From the NCBI GenBank assembly GCA_020847775.1, contig JADLBI010000128.1:1-16189 (forward strand): a stretch of 16,189 bases of DNA. Reading direction: 5' to 3'. The notes under the pieces were generated by a model. The model saw only the letters and a program-made list of their open reading frames with translations. It was not told the DNA's origin and did no database searches. Shown here piece after piece: positions 8,897 to 13,996 of the stretch. Made by a program: the position numbers and the translations under genes. Within the stretch, counting starts at the first letter, position 1. The number at the start of each line of letters is the position of its first letter. Source of the DNA: Opitutaceae bacterium. Its GTDB lineage: Bacteria > Verrucomicrobiota > Verrucomicrobiia > Opitutales > Opitutaceae.

Positions 8897-10771
8897 TCAC
8901 TTGCTGGACTTCGCACCTTCCGGGATCGGCTGCGCGAAGGGATCGCTGCCGTCGCGGTAGCCGGGGAGCTCGTCGCGCGTCATGTTGAGCTGGCGCACGC
9001 GGCGCGAGTCGAACACTTCCTCAATCGGCGCGCCATCAGCACTGACGCTCTTGGCTGTGATGAAGATGATAAGGTTGCGTGTGCTGAAGTTCTTAGAGTC
9101 TGAGCGGAAGAGCCGACCGAGCAGCGGAATCGAGCCGAGCACCGGCACCCGCGTCTGACCGGTGGTGTTGTTGTTCTCGATCAATCCGCCAATGCCCATG
9201 GTGAAGCCGTCCTTTAGCGAAACTTGGGTCTTGGTCTTGCGCGTGGTGATGATCGGGATTGCCGTAGCACCGAAGGGGGCCGACTCGGTCGAGCTGCTGA
9301 CTTCAGGTTCGACGTTGAGCTTGATGAAGCCGCGGGCGTTCACCTGCGGGGTAACACGCAAGATAATGCCGATCGGACGGTATTCAAAACCACTGACCTC
9401 ATAGGTGCCGCGCTCCTGATTGTAGGTGTAATTCGGAATGGGATACTCGCGGCCGATGTTAATGATGGCTTCTGAGTTGTTCAGCGTGACCACGGTGGGG
9501 TTCGACACGAGCTTGGTGTCGCTCTGCGTCTTCAGCGCGCTGAGGATGATGTTGAAGTCGGAAGCAGAGAATACCGCGGAAGCCAACCGACTGGTGCCAC
9601 CAGTGTTGGCCAACCCGAGCAGATTATTGACTGCATCAGACGCGCCGTTGGTGATCCCGTTGGCCAAGCTAGTGCCTGCGGACGATCCGTTGGTCGTGGT
9701 CGTGTTGGTCGTGCTAATGGGTAAATCCAGCGTGGAGGGATTGCCGTTGGAGTCGGTCACCTGAATGGTGGGCGGACCAGTGACGGTGGAGAACTTGGCC
9801 GAAGGGTTGTCCAGTGTCACCGTGCCATCCGGGAAGGTGACGCTTGACGCGGCACCCGGGCTACCGACTGGGGTATTGGTGGAGAAGCCGGTTTGCGTCG
9901 TGGAGTTTGAGTTATTGGAGGTGCCACCCGTGCTGTTGTTGGTGCTGCTGGTTGCGGAATTCGATGTGATGGTGCGGTCGGAGCCGCTATTCCGATCCTG
10001 GCCGCGAGCGCGCTGCCAAGTTTGGTTGATGCCGCCGGCCCCGATTTGCATGCCCGCGAGGGACGACCAGTTCACGCCAATGTTCTTCACATCCTGATCG
10101 GTGACCTCGACAAACTTGGTCTCGATCATCACTTGGGCCGTCGCCTTGTCGAGTTGCTCGATAATGGGGCGAATGCGATTGAAGCGCGAGGGGCGCTCGG
10201 TGATGACGAGAGCATTGGTGCGGTCGTTGACCACGATGCCGCCGCCGACCGCACTGTCCACCAAGGGTGCGAGTGTGGGGAGGATATCCTTCGCGTTGGC
10301 ATAGTTGAGCACGAACACCTCGGTGGTGGTGGGCTCTTTCAGCAGGCTGTCATTGCTGACGACTTTGATGATGCCGCCATCCTCCACATAGGTGTAGCCA
10401 ACGGGAGCAAGCACCACTTCAAAAATCTGCCGCCAGGTGACATCGCGCAGCTTGATCGAGGCGCGGCCTTGCAGGGTATCGGGGACGACTAGGTTCAACT
10501 CAAACAAGTCGGCGACATTGCGTAGAATGTTGCGCACATCCTCGTCGGGAAAGTCCACGGAGAGCGTATCGGCGGCCTTGCCAGCGCCCTTGGTGGCGAC
10601 GTTGGCGGTGGGTGCCGCGCCGTGGATGACCACATCAGGCGGCTGGGCTTCCATCACTGGAGGAACGTCGGGAGTTGGCGCTGGGGTGGCGGTTTCAGTT
10701 TCCTGTCCCCAGGCGCGCATGACTAGCAGGCCGGCTGACAGCAGGGTAAAAACAATAACGCGGGTTTTCAT
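8897..10771 (-). CDS. pilQ: type IV pilus/type II secretion-type secretin (PilQ/GspD-like)
   Basis: Outer-membrane channel through which a pilus or secreted protein exits. The 624 residues begin with a signal peptide (1-22, cleavage probably after RAWG). Then come a Pro/Ala-rich linker, an N0/STN-type domain (about 68-140), an N1-type ring domain (about 148-210), a further ring or connector segment starting MIETKFVEV (215-223), a long low-complexity insert (about 257-375, rich in Ser, Thr, Asn and Gly) and the secretin core (about 395-575) with SNPTVVTLNNSEAIINIG (423-440) and the hallmark VPVLGSIPLLGRLF (542-555). A CAGGAAA Shine-Dalgarno sequence sits about 9 bases before the ATG. The start overlaps the upstream gene's stop by four bases (ATGA). 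A tail of about 50 residues after the core could bind a pilotin. Gene order favours PilQ; GspD is the alternative, as no pilin or ATPase gene is here to decide. Confidence 0.88.
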   Translation of the reverse strand: MKTRVIVFTLLSAGLLVMRAWGQETETATPAPTPDVPPVMEAQPPDVVIHGAAPTANVATKGAGKAADTLSVDFPDEDVRNILRNVADLFELNLVVPDTLQGRASIKLRDVTWRQIFEVVLAPVGYTYVEDGGIIKVVSNDSLLKEPTTTEVFVLNYANAKDILPTLAPLVDSAVGGGIVVNDRTNALVITERPSRFNRIRPIIEQLDKATAQVMIETKFVEVTDQDVKNIGVNWSSLAGMQIGAGGINQTWQRARGQDRNSGSDRTITSNSATSSTNNSTGGTSNNSNSTTQTGFSTNTPVGSPGAASSVTFPDGTVTLDNPSAKFSTVTGPPTIQVTDSNGNPSTLDLPISTTNTTTTNGSSAGTSLANGITNGASDAVNNLLGLANTGGTSRLASAVFSASDFNIILSALKTQSDTKLVSNPTVVTLNNSEAIINIGREYPIPNYTYNQERGTYEVSGFEYRPIGIILRVTPQVNARGFIKLNVEPEVSSSTESAPFGATAIPIITTRKTKTQVSLKDGFTMGIGGLIENNNTTGQTRVPVLGSIPLLGRLFRSDSKNFSTRNLIIFITAKSVSADGAPIEEVFDSRRVRQLNMTRDELPGYRDGSDPFAQPIPEGAKSSK

Positions 10772-11289
10772 GGCTGTTTTCCTGGTTTGATTGACCGGGT
10801 GGTCTCTTCGAGGTGGTAACGAAGGGTAAAGGAATTGGGCCCGAGGGCGATGATGTCCAAATCGTAATCCGCGCCTTCAAACGTCACGGTCAGACGATCG
10901 CCCACTTGAAGTTTTTTCTGGCCGAAGAGTAAGATTTCACGACCGCCAAGACGCACGATGCCGCTCGGCACGATCTTCTCGGCGAGCTTTTCCAAGATGC
11001 CGCGGTCGCCCGTCGGTCTAGCGGCCAGACCGGCGGCGGCCGCCGCCGCGGCGGCTTCCAGTTGCGCCTTGAGGTCCTCTGGGTCGGGTTGCTCAAAGGC
11101 CGGGGGAGCGAAGGGCGAAACTGCCTCGACGGGTTTCACGCTGAAAACGCGCTGGGCCATCAGCCCAGTCGCCATCTTGACGGTGGCCTCGCGGCGGGCG
11201 GGCGGCTGCACATCGACCGACTGCGCCCAAGCCGGGCCGGCAACGCTAGTTGCGCCCAGCACAACCAAGAGTAGAACGCGCGTGGTCAT
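10768..11289 (-). CDS. small periplasmic protein in the PilP position of the pil operon
   Basis: A 173-residue protein with a signal peptide (1-22, cleavage after AWA). Next is a region with VFSVKPVEAVSPFAPPAF (48-65), an alanine run (eight Ala at 79-86) within a probable helix or linker, and a C-terminal beta-rich domain (about 105-163) with IVRLGGREILLFGQKKLQVGD and DYDLDIIALGPNSFTLRY. In canonical operons this slot holds PilP (or GspC in type II systems), which links the inner-membrane PilNO complex to the secretin; SPFAPP resembles the DPF/SPF segment seen early in such proteins. It lacks an obvious lipobox cysteine and I cannot assign it to PilP by sequence alone. It overlaps the genes on both sides by four bases (ATGA), a sign of tight coupling. 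Confidence 0.75.
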   Translation of the reverse strand: MTTRVLLLVVLGATSVAGPAWAQSVDVQPPARREATVKMATGLMAQRVFSVKPVEAVSPFAPPAFEQPDPEDLKAQLEAAAAAAAAGLAARPTGDRGILEKLAEKIVPSGIVRLGGREILLFGQKKLQVGDRLTVTFEGADYDLDIIALGPNSFTLRYHLEETTRSIKPGKQP

Positions 11290-11891
11290 GAGGTGGATTT
11301 GCCGAGCAGTTCGATGGAGAGTTGCAGCTTCAGATCAGTCGGACGCGCGAGACTGGCAGAACCGCTGTTGCCTCCCTCGACGGATACTGGCGAAAAGTCC
11401 GCCGTCAGCACCCGGCAGAAATAGCGGCCGCCCTCCAGCCGTTGCAGAAAATCCATCAACTGGGCGTAGGAACCGCTGATGGACATGGAGAAACCGACCG
11501 GGGAGAACTGGGTTTTCTTGGCCGGACCGCGGCCGACGGTCGTCAAGCCGAGTTGACGCAGGTCGGTCAGCTTAACGCCGGTCCGGGCTTCGAGCGCGTA
11601 GAAATATTGGAGGTTGTCGGCCAGCTGCCCCACATCCACCAGCCGCTGGTTGAGTTGTTCGTTGGCGGTGGTGAGTGTCTGCAACTCCTCGTCCAAACGC
11701 GCCCCGTATTTGATGTTGGTGCTCATCCGGCGGGCCTGCTTGGTGAGCTCTTCCAGCTTTTGCTCCGCCGCGGGTGCCAGCCCCGCGCGAAAATAGAGCG
11801 TGGCCGCCGCCAACAGCGCAACGACAATACTCCCCGTGACGATGGGGTTTTTCTTGATGGCGGCGACGAGCTGTTCGTTGGAGATGGCCAT
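11286..11891 (-). CDS. PilO-like inner-membrane alignment-complex protein
   Basis: Bitopic protein of 201 residues: short cytoplasmic N-terminus (1-16), one transmembrane helix (about 17-36), a periplasmic coiled-coil segment (about 40-95, with EQKLEELTKQARR and NEQLNQRLVDV) and a C-terminal alpha/beta domain (about 105-197) containing PVGFSMSISGSYAQLMDFLQ (131-150) and ending DLKLQLSIELLG. This is the PilO/GspM ferredoxin-like layout, and the GSYAQLMDFLQRLE segment is the most PilO-like part. It would heterodimerise with the PilN-like protein encoded two bases upstream. The Akkermansia protein Amuc_1100 is a PilO-like protein of similar architecture from a similar locus, as I recall, so this may be its shorter counterpart. 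Confidence 0.78.
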   Translation of the reverse strand: MAISNEQLVAAIKKNPIVTGSIVVALLAAATLYFRAGLAPAAEQKLEELTKQARRMSTNIKYGARLDEELQTLTTANEQLNQRLVDVGQLADNLQYFYALEARTGVKLTDLRQLGLTTVGRGPAKKTQFSPVGFSMSISGSYAQLMDFLQRLEGGRYFCRVLTADFSPVSVEGGNSGSASLARPTDLKLQLSIELLGKSTS

Positions 11892-11893
11892 GA

Positions 11894-12511
11894 CTACTTT
11901 TTCGCCCCGTCAGCGAGTTTGATGGTGACCTCGATGCTCAACCGGCCGGTCTCGGCCACGCGGGTCAGATTGGTCAGGCTGACGTCCTTGAACAGGGGCT
12001 TGAAATCCGGTGCCTTGCGTAGGACTTCCACATAGCCGGAGGCATATCCGCTGGCCTTGTCCGGCGCGCCCCGCACCGTGCCGCGTAGGGTGATGCGTTC
12101 TGCAGCGAGTTCGAGGCGGTCGATCGCCACGTTGGCTGGCAGGGTCTTGCTCAAACTAAGCAACAAGTCCGCCAGGCCCGGCCGCGATTGCACAAAATCG
12201 TCCACTTCTTTAAGCCGCAGACCCACCTCCTGGAATTTGCCGAAATTGGCGGTCGCGGCGTCATTGGCGGCCCGGTCGCGCGTGATCTGCTCCTGCGCCT
12301 CGTCGCACTGGTCGCGCAAGGCGTGCAAGTTCAGCTCTCCCACACCCAGATACACCACGAGCAACAGTGCGAGGGCGATCGCGCCGCCATTGATGAAGAA
12401 AGCGGTGCGCACCACCTTCGTGTCCGGCAACGCCTCGAAGTTGCGGAAATTCGGGTGCCAAGCCGGCGTTTGCGCCGCCGCGGCCTCAGGCTTTTTTTTC
12501 AGCGACAGCAT
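11894..12511 (-). CDS. PilN-like inner-membrane alignment-complex protein
   Basis: Bitopic protein of 205 residues. The cytoplasmic tail (1-36) contains NFEALPD (24-30), in the position where PilN has its INLLP motif that docks into PilM. One transmembrane helix (about 38-57) is followed by a coiled coil (about 62-108) and a C-terminal alpha/beta domain (about 112-202) with VAIDRLELAAERITLRG and LSIEVTIKLAD, typical of PilN/GspL periplasmic domains. The start at 12511 lies 26 bases inside the end of the PilM-like gene, and an A8 run (12492-12499) encodes the third-last codons of one and codons 5-7 of the other. The stop is two bases before the PilO-like start. Function by homology: partner of the PilO-like protein connecting cytoplasmic PilM to the periplasmic ring. 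Confidence 0.78.
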   Translation of the reverse strand: MLSLKKKPEAAAAQTPAWHPNFRNFEALPDTKVVRTAFFINGGAIALALLLVVYLGVGELNLHALRDQCDEAQEQITRDRAANDAATANFGKFQEVGLRLKEVDDFVQSRPGLADLLLSLSKTLPANVAIDRLELAAERITLRGTVRGAPDKASGYASGYVEVLRKAPDFKPLFKDVSLTNLTRVAETGRLSIEVTIKLADGAKK

Positions 12512-13547
12512 GGGGAGCGACGGCAGCCTGGTTGTGGTTGAGCATCAGGCTGAACAGCCCGAACCAGCGGGCGTCAACCTTTGGTTTAACGGCATCGGCC
12601 AAGGTGATTTGGCGGGAAGCAAGCCATTCGGCCATTTCGACCCTCAGGGAGTGAATGCCCATGCCGGTGGCAATGGCCCCGTCGAGCCACGCTAGTTTGG
12701 GCGGCAGCAATATGCTGTGCAGCTGGCTGACCGACTGCCCCGTCTGCACTTCGTAGAAACCGATCGACGATTGCAGTTCCTTGATGAGGCGTTTGACGAG
12801 AACCGGGCCCATACCGGTGAAATCGAAGGTGTTGGAAAAAAACAATTTCCGCGCTGATTCAGCGTCTTTCAGCCCGAGTTCGCTCTGCACGATGGGGACC
12901 ATTGCATCGTAGCCTTGGGGCATGGGGCGCGCGGCCTCTACCCCGGAAGCGGTGACGATGAAGGAATTGGTCGTCTCCGCGCCCGCTTCCAATACCAGCA
13001 CCGAGGAACTGTCGTTGGTGAACTTTAGGTAATCGACCAAGCCACCCAGCACGGACAGCGAGGCCAGCTCCAAACGGTCGGGATAAATGCCCTCTTCCAG
13101 CAAGCGATCCTGCGTTTGCAGGATTTCTTCGGAGGACAACGCCCCGATCAGCACATCCTTCGGCGGATTCGGCCGGGCCACGTCGTAGTCTGTGCCGTCG
13201 TTGGGGTTGATCATCACCGCGGAGTATTTGCTGGGCTCAATACGCAATTGCTGGCCCAACATCTCACCCAGATAAGCCGGCTCTTTGAGCCGTTTTGTCT
13301 CCAAGCTTACACGGCGCACCAACCGTTTCGGTGGATAAACGCCGCACACGGCCTGCATGTAACCGCCGGGAGCCCTCTTGGGCTGCAAATCGGCGACTGC
13401 CGCCGCCATGGCCTCTGCATCATCGGACGCGCACTCGCGCACTTCCTCCACGAGCATCGGGCCCGATGCGGCCGAAGTCCGCGCCAGCAACACCGTATGG
13501 GCGCTCTTCTCGATAAAATACCCTTTGGTTTTGGCGGCGAAAAACAT
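12486..13547 (-). CDS. PilM-like actin-fold protein of the pilus/secretion complex, degenerate nucleotide site
   Basis: First gene of the operon; cytoplasmic, no signal or transmembrane helix, 353 residues as in PilM. The general pattern of a PilM/FtsA-type duplicated fold is visible: LEEGIYPDRLELASLSVLGGL (150-170) resembles the segment before the second half, SSVLVLEAGAETTNSFIV (181-198) sits where the phosphate-2 loop is expected, and MPQGYDAMVPIVQSELGLKDAESARKLFF (209-237) resembles the PilM region joining substrate recognition to the second lobe. The usual N-terminal DxG phosphate-1 loop is absent (the protein starts FFAAKTKGYFIEKS), and LPPKLAWLDG (281-290) stands where a glycine-rich adenosine loop is expected. 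ATP binding is therefore doubtful. Identity rests partly on being first in an M-N-O-P-Q ordered operon. The 192 bp upstream, as far as the next terminator, hold no clear promoter or gene. Confidence 0.75.
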   Translation of the reverse strand: MFFAAKTKGYFIEKSAHTVLLARTSAASGPMLVEEVRECASDDAEAMAAAVADLQPKRAPGGYMQAVCGVYPPKRLVRRVSLETKRLKEPAYLGEMLGQQLRIEPSKYSAVMINPNDGTDYDVARPNPPKDVLIGALSSEEILQTQDRLLEEGIYPDRLELASLSVLGGLVDYLKFTNDSSSVLVLEAGAETTNSFIVTASGVEAARPMPQGYDAMVPIVQSELGLKDAESARKLFFSNTFDFTGMGPVLVKRLIKELQSSIGFYEVQTGQSVSQLHSILLPPKLAWLDGAIATGMGIHSLRVEMAEWLASRQITLADAVKPKVDARWFGLFSLMLNHNQAAVAPHAVAEKKA

Positions 13548-13743
13548 GCGCTTGGCAAAATTCTCTGCTGGTGGAATTGGGGTCCGCGCTCGTGGCTTGA
13601 GGCATCACCGGGTGCTTTGTGATTTTTTTGGGGAGTTGCGGGGTCGCGAAACTCGCAAGCCATGTGCACCAAGACAAGTTAAAACGGCTTCTTACCCACT
13701 ACCCTACCGCCATTTACCATTTCTTTAACTGTGCGTGACAAAA

Positions 13744-13770
13744 AACCCGCCGGAGTCGTTCCGGCGGGTT
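13744..13770 (-). terminator. intrinsic terminator after the 31-residue basic protein gene
   Basis: AACCCGCCGGA (13744-13754) and TCCGGCGGGTT (13760-13770) form a perfect 11-bp stem with a 5-base loop. On the minus strand the stem is followed directly by a T-run (complement of the A-run at 13740-13745). It lies 46 bases after the stop of the minus-strand gene ending at 13817 and isolates it from the pil operon, whose promoter must lie between here and 13547. Confidence 0.88.
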
Positions 13771-13816
13771 GGTGAAAAACAGGAGGCAACCGTGGTTCGT
13801 ACGATTGCTGCGCCGT

Positions 13817-13912
13817 TTACCACGTGCGCTTCTTATGCCGATTGGCCTTCAAGCGCTTACGACGCTTGTGCTGCGACATTTTGAGACGACGTTTCTTCTT
13901 AAGATTACCCAT
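13817..13912 (-). CDS. 31-residue basic protein of the AURKAIP1/COX24 type (bS22-like ribosomal protein)
   Basis: Begins MGNLKKKRRLKMSQHKRRKR and ends NRHKKRTW: 18 of 31 residues are Lys, Arg or His. The pattern (K/R)KRRLKM-x-x-HKRRKRLK matches the short AURKAIP1/COX24 C-terminal domain and is close to the mycobacterial small ribosomal protein bS22 (MGSVIKKRRKRMSKKKHRK, from memory). Likely role: a small rRNA-binding protein of the 30S subunit; the exact function in this phylum is inferred. It is flanked by its own strong terminator downstream and by 84 bp from the helicase-nuclease gene upstream. No good Shine-Dalgarno sequence precedes the ATG. It is short enough to be missed by many gene finders, but the motif is very distinctive and the gene should be kept. 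Confidence 0.85.
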   Translation of the reverse strand: MGNLKKKRRLKMSQHKRRKRLKANRHKKRTW

Positions 13913-13996
13913 GTTGATGAAAGTGGACCGGCAAACCTGCGGAAACGTGATTTACGTGTAAAGCATGAAGTTGGCCCTCATTCCGCCGGCCGAGTC

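Noticed and set aside
11322..12035. 237-codon plus-strand frame antisense to the PilO- and PilN-like genes
   Set aside because: It spans two opposite-strand genes with clear transmembrane and coiled-coil design; a compositional shadow without domain signs.
13648..13672. Possible sigma-54 promoter before the pil operon (minus strand TGGTGCACATGGCTTGC)
   Set aside because: The GG and GC dinucleotides are two bases too far apart for the -24/-12 spacing.
13781..13884. A perfect AGGAGG at 13781-13786 followed by a GTG-initiated 30-codon frame at 13792
   Set aside because: The frame is antisense to the bS22-like gene and has no recognisable features. The AGGAGG is in the 3' untranslated region of that gene and probably coincidental.
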